A DNA stretch of 64,000 nucleotides from Pseudomonadota bacterium. Its GTDB lineage: Bacteria; Pseudomonadota; Alphaproteobacteria; Rhodobacterales; Rhodobacteraceae. Every line of letters starts with the position of its first letter. Position 1 is the stretch's first letter. The position numbers were made by a program, and so were the translations under genes. Below, piece by piece: positions 10,923 through 20,340 of this stretch. The stretch lies in assembly GCA_021845805.1 (NCBI GenBank), contig JAJZVD010000010.1:1-64000 (forward strand), written 5' to 3'. Below the pieces are notes generated by a model, which was given only the letters and a program-made list of their open reading frames with translations, did not search any database and was not told the DNA's origin.

Positions 10923-12184
10923 TGCGATAAAAGCGAAGCAAAATAGTCATCCGCCCCGCGCGCCAGTTCGGCCCGCCATCCGGCCGCCCGCCCGGCGAGC
11001 GGCGCGGCGACCAGATCGCCCCCCCGCCAGACCGCCGGACCGGCCAGAAGACTTGCCCGCGGCAGGCCCGTCTCGCGCCAGCCGGGGCAGGCGCGCAATC
11101 CCGCCTCGCCCAGCGCCGCGACCCGCAGCCCGGCCAGATCGGCGCCCTCGGGCGGGAAAACCCGCCAGCGGCGGTCCCAGATCGCCGCAATCGCGGCCTC
11201 CTGCCTCTTGACGGCCTGATATTCCCGCCCGATCCGCAGCCCGTCGCCGCGCGCCTCCACCTGGCAGCCGTGCAGCGTGACGCTGCCGCCGTGCTCGGCC
11301 ACCTCCAGCGCCTGAACCAGCGTCGCATGGCGCGGGCGATATTCCGCCGAGGCCACCCAGGCCAGCGCATGTGACAGCAATCGGCGGCGGATTTCGCCGG
11401 GCAGCGCCGCCAGCCCCGGCCGCGCGATCCGCACGTCGCCCGCCTCGACCGAGGCAATCTGCCGCGCCGCCGCCAGCGCCGTCAGGTCCAGCGCCTCGCG
11501 CGCTTCGGCCAGCCGACGCGTGGTCTCGCGCAGCGCCTGGGCATCGAGGCCGAGCGGCTGCAACAGCCCCAACACCTGCCGTGCCTGCACGCGGGCGAAG
11601 CGCGGATTGGCGTTCGAGGGGTCGTCGACCCAGCCCAGCCGCCGCGCCGCCAGCCAGCGCCTCAGGTCATCGCGCGTCAGATCGAGCATCGGCCTGAGCC
11701 AGTCCACCCCCAGCGCGCGACGGCGCGGCGCCATGGCCGACAGCCCGTCCACCCCCGCCCCGCGCACCAGCCGCATCAGGAAGGTTTCGGCCTGGTCATC
11801 GGCGGTATGGCCCAGCGCCACCGCGCCCAGCCCGTTGGCCTGCGCCCAGTCCGCCAGCAACGCATAGCGCGCGCGCCGGGCCTGGTCCTGCAGGTTGCCG
11901 GTGCCGTCCCACCCGGTCAAGCGCCGGATGGCATGGGGCACGCCCAGCCCCTCGCAGACCTCGCCCACCATCGCCGCCTCGGCGCCGGCCGCGGGCCGCA
12001 GCCCGTGATCCACGGTCGCCGCGCGAAGGTCCACGCCGTGCCCGCGCGCCCAGTCGGACAGAAGGTGCAGCAGCGCCATGGAATCGCCGCCACCGGATAC
12101 GGCAACGCCCAACCGGGCGGGCCGGTCGGGCGTCAGAAGCGCGGCAAGGGCGCCAGAGATATCCGGGGGTGCGGCGTCGGTCAC
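10919..12184 (-). CDS. tilS: tRNA(Ile)-lysidine synthase
   Basis: N-type ATP pyrophosphatase that converts C34 of the tRNA-Ile(CAU) anticodon to lysidine, an essential decoding step. The PP-loop SGGGDS is at residues 30-35, followed by MALLHLL. DHGLRPAA and the GHTADDQAETFLMRL block are typical TilS motifs. At 421 residues it has a full C-terminal extension. The start chosen is the GTG overlapping the cpoB stop (GTGA); a TTG two codons earlier is an alternative. It follows cpoB and precedes ftsH in the same direction. Confidence 0.93.
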   Translation of the reverse strand: MTDAAPPDISGALAALLTPDRPARLGVAVSGGGDSMALLHLLSDWARGHGVDLRAATVDHGLRPAAGAEAAMVGEVCEGLGVPHAIRRLTGWDGTGNLQDQARRARYALLADWAQANGLGAVALGHTADDQAETFLMRLVRGAGVDGLSAMAPRRRALGVDWLRPMLDLTRDDLRRWLAARRLGWVDDPSNANPRFARVQARQVLGLLQPLGLDAQALRETTRRLAEAREALDLTALAAARQIASVEAGDVRIARPGLAALPGEIRRRLLSHALAWVASAEYRPRHATLVQALEVAEHGGSVTLHGCQVEARGDGLRIGREYQAVKRQEAAIAAIWDRRWRVFPPEGADLAGLRVAALGEAGLRACPGWRETGLPRASLLAGPAVWRGGDLVAAPLAGRAAGWRAELARGADDYFASLLSH

Positions 12185-13116
12185 TGGCAACCAAGACCCT
12201 GCATCGCGGCCTTGGCATCCACGACAGCGGCGGCGTTCGGATAGCGCACGCCCACCTGCCCCAGCGTGGTGCAGGCATCCTGGGTCTGGCCCAGCTTGCC
12301 AAGGCTGATGCCCAGTTCGGTCAGCGCATCGGGGGCGCGCGGCCCCTTTGGGTAGCTGGAGAAACTGTCCAGATAGGCCCGGGCCGCGTTCGCCACGTCA
12401 CCCACCTTGGTCAGCGCCTGGCCACGGTAGAACAGGGCCTCTCCCGTCAGCGGGCCGCCGGTGTAGGTCTGGGCGAAGGTGGCGAAAAGGCTTGCCGCGT
12501 TGCGATAGTCGCCCCCGTCGAAGGCCTTCTTGGCGGTGTCGAAATCGGATTGTTCCGAAACGGCCAGTTCCGGCCCGCCGGACTGGCCGCCGGACTGGCC
12601 GCCGCCCGTGCCGTCGCCCGCAGCCGCCGCCCCGCCTGCCGCCGTCGCACCGCCAGCGGCAACCGCACCACCTGCCGCGGGGGCACCGCCACCTGCTGCG
12701 GCAGCGCCGCCGCCGGTCGGCGCCACGCCGCCCAGGGGCTTGGTCTTGGGCAGCTTGGTCGGGTCGCCGCCCTGTGCCTCGACCAGCCGGTATTCCAGAT
12801 CCCCGATCCGGTTGGTACCGTCGGAGACCACCACGTTGATGCGGTTCTGCAGTTGTTCGGTCTGGTCGGTCAGGCTGCGCAGTTCCGCCTCGATCGCATC
12901 AAGGCGGTCCTGCACCGAATTGCCCGCCGCAGGCTGCGTCGAGGATGCGCCGGTGCTGGCCAGTTCCTGCTTGAGGCCCAGAACCTGGGCCTTCACCTTC
13001 TGAAGGTCGGCCTGGATGTCGGCAAGCGTCTGCTTCCTGGCGTCACCGGCCGCGGCGCCCGCAAGCGCCGCCGCCAGAACCAGCCCCGCCGCCGCAGCTG
13101 TCAGGAACCGGCGCAT
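12181..13116 (-). CDS. cpoB: Tol-Pal system periplasmic protein CpoB (YbgF)
   Basis: Periplasmic TPR protein of 311 residues that links the Tol-Pal machine to septal peptidoglycan synthesis. A signal peptide covers about residues 1-24. A coiled-coil trimerisation segment (about 30-98) follows, then an unusually long Ala/Gly-rich linker (134-181), then TPR repeats (about 190-305). The gene lies 10 bp after pal and its stop overlaps the tilS start. The linker is coded by short GC-rich imperfect repeats and is longer than I would expect for the family. Confidence 0.93.
   Translation of the reverse strand: MRRFLTAAAAGLVLAAALAGAAAGDARKQTLADIQADLQKVKAQVLGLKQELASTGASSTQPAAGNSVQDRLDAIEAELRSLTDQTEQLQNRINVVVSDGTNRIGDLEYRLVEAQGGDPTKLPKTKPLGGVAPTGGGAAAAGGGAPAAGGAVAAGGATAAGGAAAAGDGTGGGQSGGQSGGPELAVSEQSDFDTAKKAFDGGDYRNAASLFATFAQTYTGGPLTGEALFYRGQALTKVGDVANAARAYLDSFSSYPKGPRAPDALTELGISLGKLGQTQDACTTLGQVGVRYPNAAAVVDAKAAMQGLGCQ
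12574..12717 (-). repeat. Ala/Gly low-complexity repeat coding for the CpoB linker
   Basis: About 144 bp of imperfect GC-rich repeats inside cpoB, including a tandem 12-bp unit GGACTGGCCGCC near 12583. It codes for GGAxAAGG-like repeats followed by SGGQSGGQSGG (residues 134-181). Such tracts are prone to length change. Confidence 0.75.
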
Positions 13117-13126
13117 CCCCGCCTCC

Positions 13127-13657
13127 TCAGCTCTGGCCTTGCGACAGAACGGTCACGGCGCGGCGGTTCTGCGACCAGCAGCTTTCGTCGTCGCAGGTCG
13201 CGATCGGGCGTTCCTTGCCGTAGCTGATCGTCCGCATCCGGTTGGCCGCGACGCCATGGGCGCTCAGGAATTCCTGCACGGCCTGGGCCCGGCGGGCGCC
13301 CAGCGCGATGTTGTACTCGCGGGTGCCGCGCTCGTCCGAGTTGCCCTCGATCAGGATCGCGTATTCGCGGTTCTGGTTCAGCCACTGGGACTGGGTCAGC
13401 AGGATCTGCTGCGCTTCGGGCGTCAGGGTCGACTGGTCGACGAGGAAATGCACCGTGTTGCCGACAGCCTGATTGAAATAGGCGATCGAACGGGGGTTCG
13501 ACGCATCGCCAAGGCCCGCGCTGGAAATCCCGCCGGCACCGTTCGCGCCGTTCGCGCCATAGCCGTCGGCGCCGCCGTGGCCATAGCGGTTGGGGTTGTT
13601 ACAGGCCGCCAGGCCCAGCACCGCCACCAGAAGAAGCGCCTTGTTCAGGTGCATCAT
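13127..13657 (-). CDS. pal: Peptidoglycan-associated lipoprotein Pal
   Basis: Outer-membrane lipoprotein of 176 residues. The lipobox LAAC ends at Cys19, the site of acylation. After a Gly/Asn-rich spacer, an OmpA-like peptidoglycan-binding domain covers about residues 60-170, with the signature NSDERGTREYN and the later RRAQAVQEFL. Pal tethers the outer membrane to peptidoglycan and is moved by TolB/TolA. It lies between tolB and cpoB. Two consecutive ATG codons open the gene and the first is used here. Confidence 0.97.
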   Translation of the reverse strand: MMHLNKALLLVAVLGLAACNNPNRYGHGGADGYGANGANGAGGISSAGLGDASNPRSIAYFNQAVGNTVHFLVDQSTLTPEAQQILLTQSQWLNQNREYAILIEGNSDERGTREYNIALGARRAQAVQEFLSAHGVAANRMRTISYGKERPIATCDDESCWSQNRRAVTVLSQGQS

Positions 13658-13693
13658 GACTTCATCCCTTTGTGTTCCGGACCCGTTCGGGTC

Positions 13694-13721
13694 ACCATAT
13701 CATGTTTCGGCGTCTGTGTAA
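13694..13721 (-). promoter_or_regulatory. Candidate internal promoter before pal
   Basis: In the 79-bp tolB-pal gap, TTACAC and TATGGT lie 16 bp apart on the minus strand, next to the short dyad GACCCG-TT-CGGGTC (13680-13693). Both fit a secondary promoter giving extra pal-cpoB expression; this is a reading by eye. Confidence 0.33.
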
Positions 13722-13736
13722 GCGGGGGCAGCGGCC

Positions 13737-15071
13737 TTACGGCAGCAGCGGCCCCCAGGAAGCGTCGGATGCCCCGCCGTCAGTGGGCACCCGTTTCAGG
13801 TTCCGGCCGGAGATGTCGACCGTGTAAAGCTGCGGCAAGGTATCGCCGCCGGGGGCTTCGCGCGTGAACATGATCACCCGCCCATTCGGCGCCCAGGTCG
13901 GGCCCTCGTCAAGGAACGACGCGGTGAGCAGGCGCTCCTCGCTGCCGTCGGTCTTCATCACGCCGATGTAGAAGCGCCCGTCGTTCTGCTTGGTAAAGGC
14001 GATCAGGTCGCCGCGGGGCGACCAGACCGGGGTCGCATAACGGCCCGCCCCGAACGAGATCCGCTGCGCCTCGCCGCCCGAGGCGGGCATGACATAGATC
14101 TGCTGCTCGCCCGAGCGGTCGCTTTCGAACACGATCTTCGAGCCGTCGGGCGAGAAGCTGGGCGCCGTGTCGATGGACGGCGAGTTGGTCAGCCGGGTCG
14201 AGGTGCCGGTGGACAGGTCCATGACGTAAAGGTCGGTGTTGCCGCCGGTTTCCAGCGAATAGACCGCCCGGCTGCCATCCGGCGAGAAGCGCGGCGCGAA
14301 GGTCATGGTGCCCGAAGTGTCATCCAGCCTGCGGCTTTGCAGCGTGGCCAGATCCATCAGGTAGATGTGCGGGAAGCCCGAGACATAGCTGACGTAGATG
14401 ATGCTGCGCCCGTCCTTCGAGAAGCGCGGCGCCAGCACGATCGACTTGTTGTCGGTCAGGTAGGTGTTGTTGGCCCCGTCATAGTCCATCATCCCGATGC
14501 GCATCTGGCGCTGCGCCTTGGGGCCGGTTTCCTGCACATAGACCACGCGGCTGTCGAAATAGCCGCCCTCACCGGTGATCCGGCTGTAGACGGCATCCGC
14601 CACCTTGTGCCCCATCCGCCGCCACGACGACAGCGGGCCTGCGAATTGCAGCCCCTCGCCCAGCGGCTGGCCCGAGAACACGTCGAACAGGCGGAACTTC
14701 ACCACCACCTTGTCGCCCTGCACCGAAACCGCCCCGGTGATCAGCGCCTGCGCGTTGATCGCCTTCCAGTCGGCATACTGGATCGGAGCATCGAAGCTGG
14801 TGACCTTGCTGATGAAGGCCGATGCGGGGATCTGCCGGAACAGCCCGGTGCCCGACAGGTCGTCGGCGATCACCTGGGTGATGTCGGCGGCGGGCTTGGC
14901 CGCGGCGGCGTTGCCCGCGATGAAGCCAGGCAGCGCATAGGGCATCGGTTCGATCACCCCCTGGGTCAGTTCCAGCTTCAGCGGCGCGGCCTGCGCCTGG
15001 GGGGCAGACACGGCAACCGGTCCCGCGAGGGCCAGGGCCAGGGCGATGGCGAGGGGACGGGAGAATGTCAT
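13737..15071 (-). CDS. tolB: Tol-Pal system beta-propeller protein TolB
   Basis: Periplasmic TolB of 444 residues with a signal peptide (about 1-28), an N-terminal TolB domain, and a C-terminal beta-propeller whose blades carry the repeated [10 protein letters not shown]-like and [10 protein letters not shown]-like motifs. It binds Pal and the C terminus of TolA. Its ATG overlaps the tolA stop by 4 bp, so translation is probably coupled. Confidence 0.98.
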   Translation of the reverse strand: MTFSRPLAIALALALAGPVAVSAPQAQAAPLKLELTQGVIEPMPYALPGFIAGNAAAAKPAADITQVIADDLSGTGLFRQIPASAFISKVTSFDAPIQYADWKAINAQALITGAVSVQGDKVVVKFRLFDVFSGQPLGEGLQFAGPLSSWRRMGHKVADAVYSRITGEGGYFDSRVVYVQETGPKAQRQMRIGMMDYDGANNTYLTDNKSIVLAPRFSKDGRSIIYVSYVSGFPHIYLMDLATLQSRRLDDTSGTMTFAPRFSPDGSRAVYSLETGGNTDLYVMDLSTGTSTRLTNSPSIDTAPSFSPDGSKIVFESDRSGEQQIYVMPASGGEAQRISFGAGRYATPVWSPRGDLIAFTKQNDGRFYIGVMKTDGSEERLLTASFLDEGPTWAPNGRVIMFTREAPGGDTLPQLYTVDISGRNLKRVPTDGGASDASWGPLLP

Positions 15072-16330
15072 TTGAGCCTCATTCCGTCAGGGTTGAAGAC
15101 CATTTGGATGTCCTTCCACTGCTCGTACTTGTCGGGCGGAAGGTTAAAGCCGTTCTGGCTGCCGCGCACGATGGCCCGGCGGGCATTTTCAAAGGCCACC
15201 TGGACCGCGGTGTCGCTGCCGCCGGACGAGGAGACCATCTTGATCGAGGGATAGATCACCGATCCGTCAGGGTTCAGCGAAAACTCCACCGTCACCGTCA
15301 CATTGGCCGAGGCCGAGCCCGGGTCCACGATCCAGGTGCGTTGCAGCGCCGACAGAAGCCCGCTGGTGTCGCCCGAGGTCAGCGGCGGGCCGCTGGCGGC
15401 CTTGCCCTTGCCCTGGGCCGCGGTGCCGCCGCCGGTATCGCCCGCCGCGGCGGCGGCCAGCGCCGCGGCCATGCCGCCGGCCGTGCCCTCTTTCGAAGGC
15501 TTGGCGGGCTTGGCCGCATCTGCCTTCGCCGCATCCGTCTTAGCGGCGGGCTTGCCCTTGTCGCTGCTGGTGGCGCTGTCGGCGGCGGCCGCGGCCAGCG
15601 CGCCTGCCGTTGCGGTGCTGTCGGCGGCGGGCAAGGGCGGGCGCGGCTTCGGAACCGGGCTCGTCTTGGGCGCGGCCTGCGTCGCGCCGTTGTCGGCGGC
15701 GTCGGGGGCGCGGGTTTCCGGCGTGATCTGGGTGGCCGCTTCCTTCGGCGCGGTCGCCTCTTTCGGCGGCTGCGGCTTGGCGGGGGCGGCCTTGGCGTCC
15801 TTGCTGACCTCCTGCTGCACCTTGTCAGCCACCTTCGCGTCTGGCGCGGGGGTCGGCGCGGGCGTCGGCGCGACGCGCGGCGCGGGTTTCGGCGGCGGCG
15901 CGGGCGGCGTGGGTTCCGGGGCGGGCTCGACCGCCTTGGGCGGGGTCGGCGGCGGCGGCGGCGGAACCGGCTCGGGCTTCACCGGCGCGGGCACCTTCTT
16001 GGGCACGTCGGGCTTGGCATCGGGCTTCGGCTGCGGCGGTGTCGGCTTTGGCGCGGGTGCAGGCTTGGCCGGTGCAGGTTCAGGCTTCGGCGCGGGGGCG
16101 GGCGCGGTGTCCTGGGTGTCGGCCTTCGGCGCCGCCACATCGGTCTGCGGCATCGCGGGCGGGGCCGAAGCGGCCGCCGCCATCTGGTCCAGTTGCTTGC
16201 TGCTGAGCAGGGTCACGTCCGCCGTCTGGATCGGCGGCGCGTCATTGGGGCTTGTCAGCAGCCCCCCGAACAGGAGCCACAGGATCAGGCCCGCGTGCCC
16301 GATGCCGGAGATGACGGTACCTGTCCGCAT
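15068..16330 (-). CDS. tolA: Tol-Pal system energy transducer TolA
   Basis: Inner-membrane protein of 420 residues. One transmembrane helix lies near residues 5-25. A long periplasmic stretch of Pro/Ala/Lys-rich repeats follows (about 60-310), and a TonB/TolA-like C-terminal domain covers about 325-420. It couples the TolQR proton-driven motor to TolB and Pal. The gene lies 12 bp after tolR and its stop overlaps the tolB start. The Pro/Lys repeats are very GC-rich and produce long meaningless open frames on the other strand. Confidence 0.95.
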   Translation of the reverse strand: MRTGTVISGIGHAGLILWLLFGGLLTSPNDAPPIQTADVTLLSSKQLDQMAAAASAPPAMPQTDVAAPKADTQDTAPAPAPKPEPAPAKPAPAPKPTPPQPKPDAKPDVPKKVPAPVKPEPVPPPPPPTPPKAVEPAPEPTPPAPPPKPAPRVAPTPAPTPAPDAKVADKVQQEVSKDAKAAPAKPQPPKEATAPKEAATQITPETRAPDAADNGATQAAPKTSPVPKPRPPLPAADSTATAGALAAAAADSATSSDKGKPAAKTDAAKADAAKPAKPSKEGTAGGMAAALAAAAAGDTGGGTAAQGKGKAASGPPLTSGDTSGLLSALQRTWIVDPGSASANVTVTVEFSLNPDGSVIYPSIKMVSSSGGSDTAVQVAFENARRAIVRGSQNGFNLPPDKYEQWKDIQMVFNPDGMRLK

Positions 16331-16342
16331 CCTGGGGCCTGC

Positions 16343-16816
16343 CTAGCCGCCCGAGCCGTTGAGCTTCGGCCCGTCGGGATCGGTGACAAGACCGATGTCA
16401 CGGAAGCCGCCCGCGTTCAGCGCACCCATCACCTGTGCCACCCTGGCATAGGGAATGGACCCATCGGCGCGCAGATAGACCTTCTTGTCGGTCCGCTCGG
16501 CGGCGACGGCCTGCAACTTGGGGATCAGGTCGTTGGGGTTGATCTCGGTCTTCTGGATCAGCACCTTGCCATCGGGGGCGAGCGTGATCGTCAGCGGCTC
16601 TTCCTTCTCGGTCGGAAGCGCGGTCGCCGCGGTCTTGGGAAGCTGGATCGGCACGCCCACCGTCATCAGCGGCGCGGCCACCATGAAGATGATCAGAAGC
16701 ACCAGCATCACGTCCACGAAGGGCGTGATGTTGATCTCGGACATGGCCCGCGCCCGGCCCCGCCGACGCCCTCGGCGGCCCCCGCCGCCGCCTTTCTGAA
16801 CGACCCCCGCCCCCAT
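16343..16816 (-). CDS. tolR: Tol-Pal system protein TolR
   Basis: ExbD/TolR family inner-membrane protein of 157 residues. A Gly/Arg-rich N terminus precedes the single transmembrane helix, which carries the proton-path Asp35 in PFVDVMLVLL. A periplasmic dimerisation domain follows. It forms the motor with TolQ. The start codon sits 3 bp after the tolQ stop. Confidence 0.97.
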   Translation of the reverse strand: MGAGVVQKGGGGGRRGRRRGRARAMSEINITPFVDVMLVLLIIFMVAAPLMTVGVPIQLPKTAATALPTEKEEPLTITLAPDGKVLIQKTEINPNDLIPKLQAVAAERTDKKVYLRADGSIPYARVAQVMGALNAGGFRDIGLVTDPDGPKLNGSGG

Positions 16817-16819
16817 GAC

Positions 16820-17515
16820 TCAGGCGTCCAGCTGGCGCGAAAGGATCGTGGCAAACTCGTCGGCGAAGGCTTCGTAGCCGCCGACCACACGGTCGCTGTC
16901 GGCCGACAGCTTGTTGTAGAAGATCACCGCCGGAATGGCCGCGATCAGGCCCAGCGCGGTGGCCAGAAGCGCCTCGGCGATACCGGGGGCCACCACGGCC
17001 AGGTTGGTGTTCTGGCTGATCGCGATTTCCTCGAACGAATGCTTGATGCCCCAGACCGTGCCGAACAGCCCGATGAACGGGGCGGTCGCCCCCACGGTGG
17101 CCAGGAACGACAGGCCGGAGTTCAGCTCTTCGGATTCCTTGGCGATCGCCACGTCCATGGACCGGTCGATCCGGGCCTGTGCCCCCGCGATCAGCCCGCC
17201 GTCCTGCCGGTGGCTGCGGCGCCATTCCAGCATCCCGGCCGCAAAGATCTTCTCGCTTGCGCCATCGGGCTGGCTGCCGATCTTCTCGAACAGCTCGTCA
17301 AGCGGCTCGCCCGACCAGAAGGCCCGGTCGAAGATGTCCGCCTCGGCCCGCGCGCGGCGGTACAGGATGTGTTTCTGGATGATGATCGCCCACGACCAGA
17401 AAGAGGCGATGATCAGCAGGATCATCACCGCCTTAGCCGCGATCGTGGCCCGCGCAAAGAGCGCGAGCATCGAAAAGTCGAGCGCTTGCGCGTTCGCAAG
17501 TGTCGTCGTGTCCAT
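16820..17515 (-). CDS. tolQ: Tol-Pal system protein TolQ
   Basis: MotA/TolQ/ExbB family proton-channel protein of 231 residues with three transmembrane segments (about 26-48, 135-157 and 172-202). The family block ATVGATAPFIGLFGTVWGI covers helix 2 and its flanks. It forms the TolQR stator. The ATG giving MDTTTLANAQ fits the family N terminus. It is the first gene of the tol cluster after ybgC, which lies about 100 bp upstream, with a candidate promoter in that gap. Confidence 0.97.
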   Translation of the reverse strand: MDTTTLANAQALDFSMLALFARATIAAKAVMILLIIASFWSWAIIIQKHILYRRARAEADIFDRAFWSGEPLDELFEKIGSQPDGASEKIFAAGMLEWRRSHRQDGGLIAGAQARIDRSMDVAIAKESEELNSGLSFLATVGATAPFIGLFGTVWGIKHSFEEIAISQNTNLAVVAPGIAEALLATALGLIAAIPAVIFYNKLSADSDRVVGGYEAFADEFATILSRQLDA

Positions 17516-17568
17516 GATGCCTGCTCGTTCGTAATCGGCCGCTCTTACGGCGCCGTCGGTTACCACTG

Positions 17569-17598
17569 ATTCTATCTGTGTTTTAGGGTAAAAGCCAA
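17569..17598 (-). promoter_or_regulatory. Candidate promoter of the tolQRAB-pal operon
   Basis: On the minus strand, TTGGCT and TAGAAT are separated by 18 bp in the ybgC-tolQ gap, in a locally AT-rich stretch. The predicted leader to tolQ is about 45 nt. Confidence 0.5.
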
Positions 17599-17618
17599 CA
17601 CATGCGTGTGACCCTGCC

Positions 17619-18020
17619 CTACCGCTGCTGCATGGCCGCCATGATCTGGCGAAGATTCGCCGGTAGCCTTGTCGCCCCCTGCGGCCCAAGGGCCACCAGC
17701 GTGACGGTGGCACGGAACAGGACCTGCGCGCCGCGCCGCACCTCCTGCGCCAGAACCAGCCGCGCGCCGCCGATCTCGACCAGATCGGTCGTGGCCTCCA
17801 GCAGGTCGTCGAACCGGGCGGGGGCCAGGTAATCCGCCTCGACCCGGCGGACGGCGAAAACGATCCCCTCGTCCTCTCGCAGCCGGGTCTGGTCTATCCC
17901 GAGGCTGCGCACCCACTCGCTGCGGGCGCGTTCGATGAACTTCAGGTAATTGGCGTAATAGACGATCCCGGCCAGGTCGGTGTCTTCGTAATAGACGCGC
18001 AGGGTGATGCTGTGGCTCAT
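17619..18020 (-). CDS. ybgC: Tol-Pal-associated acyl-CoA thioesterase YbgC
   Basis: Hotdog-fold thioesterase of 133 residues. The 4HBT-type active-site block YEDTDLAGIVYYANYL places the catalytic Asp at residue 15. It hydrolyses acyl-CoA or acyl-ACP thioesters in the cytoplasm and is the usual first gene of the tol-pal cluster, with a likely link to phospholipid metabolism. The ATG giving MSHSITLRVY is fixed by family similarity and by the upstream GAGGGCGCC. Confidence 0.94.
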   Translation of the reverse strand: MSHSITLRVYYEDTDLAGIVYYANYLKFIERARSEWVRSLGIDQTRLREDEGIVFAVRRVEADYLAPARFDDLLEATTDLVEIGGARLVLAQEVRRGAQVLFRATVTLVALGPQGATRLPANLRQIMAAMQQR

Positions 18021-18137
18021 GGCGCCCTCCTCGGGTGGGCGCTGGTTACGGCGGATCGGCGCGGAAGGGAAGCGGCTGCGCTTGCGCCGGGGGACGCGGC
18101 ATCCCACATGCCACTCGGTCCACTGACGGAGCCCCCG

Positions 18138-18605
18138 ATGCGCCCCCTGATCGCCGCCGCCTGCCTTTCCGCCGCCTGCCTTGCACCGGCCCTGCCCGTG
18201 GCCGCCCATGCCGAAGAGGTCGGCCGGGTGGGGGTGGACATCGTTGGCAACGACATCGTCGTCGATGCCTTCGCCGATCCGCTGGTGCCCGGCGTCATCT
18301 GCCATGTCGCCTATTTCAAGCGCTGGCTCTATGACCGGCTGAGCCAGGGCAACTGGTTCGAGGACCCGTCCTATTCGGCGGTCGACTGTACCGCAAGCGG
18401 GCCGGTGACGGTCGGGGCCAACGTGCCTGACGGCAAGGGCGGGCAGGATGTCTTTGCCGAACGGCAGTCGCTGATCTGGAAGCGGCTGAAGGTCACCCGG
18501 ATCGTGGATCGCAAGAACCACGCGCTGATCTATCTGGCCCACAGCACGCAGGTGACCCAAGGGTCCGGCAAGATGTCGATGTCGGTCATTCCGATCGCGA
18601 ACTGA
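18138..18605 (+). CDS. creA: CreA family secreted protein
   Basis: A 155-residue protein with a signal peptide ending near AHAEE (residue ~25). The mature part shows the CreA pattern: VGVDIVGNDIVVDAF, ICHVAYFKRW and QDVFAERQSLIWKRLKVTRIVD. CreA has no well-established biochemical role. It is divergent from ybgC and its last 20 bp overlap the convergent unknown gene. Confidence 0.92.
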   Translation: MRPLIAAACLSAACLAPALPVAAHAEEVGRVGVDIVGNDIVVDAFADPLVPGVICHVAYFKRWLYDRLSQGNWFEDPSYSAVDCTASGPVTVGANVPDGKGGQDVFAERQSLIWKRLKVTRIVDRKNHALIYLAHSTQVTQGSGKMSMSVIPIAN

Positions 18606-19218
18606 CCGCGAGCCGCGCCGCCAGCCGCAGCGCGTGGCTTGCATCCCCGGCATTGGCGGGCATGACCGGATCATAGGCCGCGCGGATCACCTGCGCCACG
18701 TCCGGGCGCAGGATGATGTGGCCCCCGGCCTCGGCCAGAAGCGCACCATCGGCAAGGGCCGCATCCGACCACAGCAGGATCACCTGCGCCGCCTGCGCCA
18801 GCGCCACCACCTCGGCCGGGGTGGCAGACAGATGGTCGTCCATGCGCAGGAACACGAAGGCCGCCCGGATCGCCCCCGCGGCATCGAAGCGGAACAGGCG
18901 GTACTGGTTCGCCCCCGCCGTCTCCAGCCGCGCGACCAGCGGGTGCAGTTCGGGGATCAGACGGTCGAGGTTCGGCACCCCGGTCAGGTCTGACCAACTG
19001 CGGCAGAAGAAGACCATCAGGTTCGCGCCCAGCTCGGGGTCGGTTTCGGCCATCCGGTGCTCGGCCAGCGCCACCACCGCCTCCAGCGCGCCCTTGACGG
19101 TGGCCAGCGTGCGGTCCTCGACACCGAAGACCACCGGCACGATGGGCCGCCCCCAGCGCGCAAACAGATAGCTGCCGTCGGCCCGGGTAAAGAGCGCCTT
19201 CACCTGCTCTGGGGTCAT
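18586..19218 (-). CDS. Conserved protein of unknown function
   Basis: A 210-residue protein I do not recognise. No signal peptide or membrane segment is visible. It is mixed alpha/beta with conserved-looking stretches such as RPIVPVVFGVEDRTL, PNLDRLIPELHPLV and GGHIILRPDVAQVIRAAYDP. Codon use matches its neighbours, which supports a real gene. It is convergent with creA (20-bp overlap) and about 90 bp upstream of the ruvB end. Its position between tol-pal/creA and ruvCAB gives no firm hint of function. Confidence 0.78.
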   Translation of the reverse strand: MTPEQVKALFTRADGSYLFARWGRPIVPVVFGVEDRTLATVKGALEAVVALAEHRMAETDPELGANLMVFFCRSWSDLTGVPNLDRLIPELHPLVARLETAGANQYRLFRFDAAGAIRAAFVFLRMDDHLSATPAEVVALAQAAQVILLWSDAALADGALLAEAGGHIILRPDVAQVIRAAYDPVMPANAGDASHALRLAARLAVSSRSE

Positions 19219-19311
19219 CGCGGGGTCCTGCCGTGAGCTGTCACGCTGGCGCACCTAAAGCGCCATCCGCGCCGAAACAAGCCCCGACAGCGCCCCCCGC
19301 GCCCGCCCCGG

Positions 19312-20337
19312 TCAGTTCCCGAAGAGGTCGGTCTGCCCCGCCCCCTTCGGCGCCTCGAGCCCCAGATGGCGCCAGGCCTTCTGGGTCAGCATCCGCCCGC
19401 GCGGCGTGCGCTGGATCAGACCCTGTTGCAGCAGGAAGGGCTCGATCACCTCTTCGATGGCGTCGCGGCTTTCGCTGAGCGCCGCCGACAGCGTTTCCAC
19501 GCCCACCGGCCCGCCGCCGTAGTTTTCCGCGATCAGGGAAAGGTAGCGCCGGTCGGCGCCGTCAAGGCCCAGATGATCCACCCCCAGCCGGGTCAACGAG
19601 CGGTCGGCGATGGCACGGGTCAGCCGCCCGTCGCCTTCCACCAGCGCAAAATCCACCACCCGGCGCAAGAGCCGCCCGGCGATGCGCGGCGTGCCACGGG
19701 CGCGGCGCGCGATCTCGCGGCAGCCGTCCGGTTCCGCCGGCACGTTCAGAAGCCGGGCGCCGCGCGTCACGATCTCGTTCAACTCCTCGTCGGTGTAGAA
19801 GTTCAGCCGCGTGGGAATGCCGAAACGGTCGCGCAGCGGCGTGGTCAGCAGGCCCAGCCGCGTGGTCGCGCCGACCAGGGTGAAGGGTTGCAGGTCGATG
19901 CGCACCGTGCGCGCGGCCGGCCCCTCGCCGATCACCAGATCCAGCGCGAAATCCTCCATCGCGGGGTAGAGCACCTCTTCCACCACCGGGGACAGGCGAT
20001 GGATCTCGTCGATGAACAGAACGTCGCGCGGTTCCAGATTGGTCAGGATCGCCGCCAGATCGCCCGCCTTGGCCAGCACCGGCCCCGAGGTCATGCGGAA
20101 GCCCACGCCCAGTTCGCGCGCCATGATCTGCGCCAGCGTGGTCTTGCCCAGGCCGGGAGGGCCGTGGAACAGCGTGTGATCCATCGCCTCGCCGCGCATC
20201 CGGGCGCTGTCGATGAACACCCGCAGGTTGGCGCGGGCCTCGGCCTGGCCGATGAACTCCTCGAGCTTCTGGGGGCGCAGGGCGCGGTCGGAATCCTCGG
20301 GCAGAGGGTCGGGGCGCAGGGCGGGGTCGGGGGTCAT
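19312..20337 (-). CDS. ruvB: Holliday junction branch-migration ATPase RuvB
   Basis: AAA+ motor of 341 residues that drives branch migration with RuvA. Visible are Walker [13 protein letters not shown], Walker [10 protein letters not shown], the sensor-1 region VGATTR, and the winged-helix C terminus ending [17 protein letters not shown]. It lies 3 bp after ruvA in the ruvC-ruvA-ruvB operon. Confidence 0.98.
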   Translation of the reverse strand: MTPDPALRPDPLPEDSDRALRPQKLEEFIGQAEARANLRVFIDSARMRGEAMDHTLFHGPPGLGKTTLAQIMARELGVGFRMTSGPVLAKAGDLAAILTNLEPRDVLFIDEIHRLSPVVEEVLYPAMEDFALDLVIGEGPAARTVRIDLQPFTLVGATTRLGLLTTPLRDRFGIPTRLNFYTDEELNEIVTRGARLLNVPAEPDGCREIARRARGTPRIAGRLLRRVVDFALVEGDGRLTRAIADRSLTRLGVDHLGLDGADRRYLSLIAENYGGGPVGVETLSAALSESRDAIEEVIEPFLLQQGLIQRTPRGRMLTQKAWRHLGLEAPKGAGQTDLFGN

Positions 20338-20340
20338 GGC

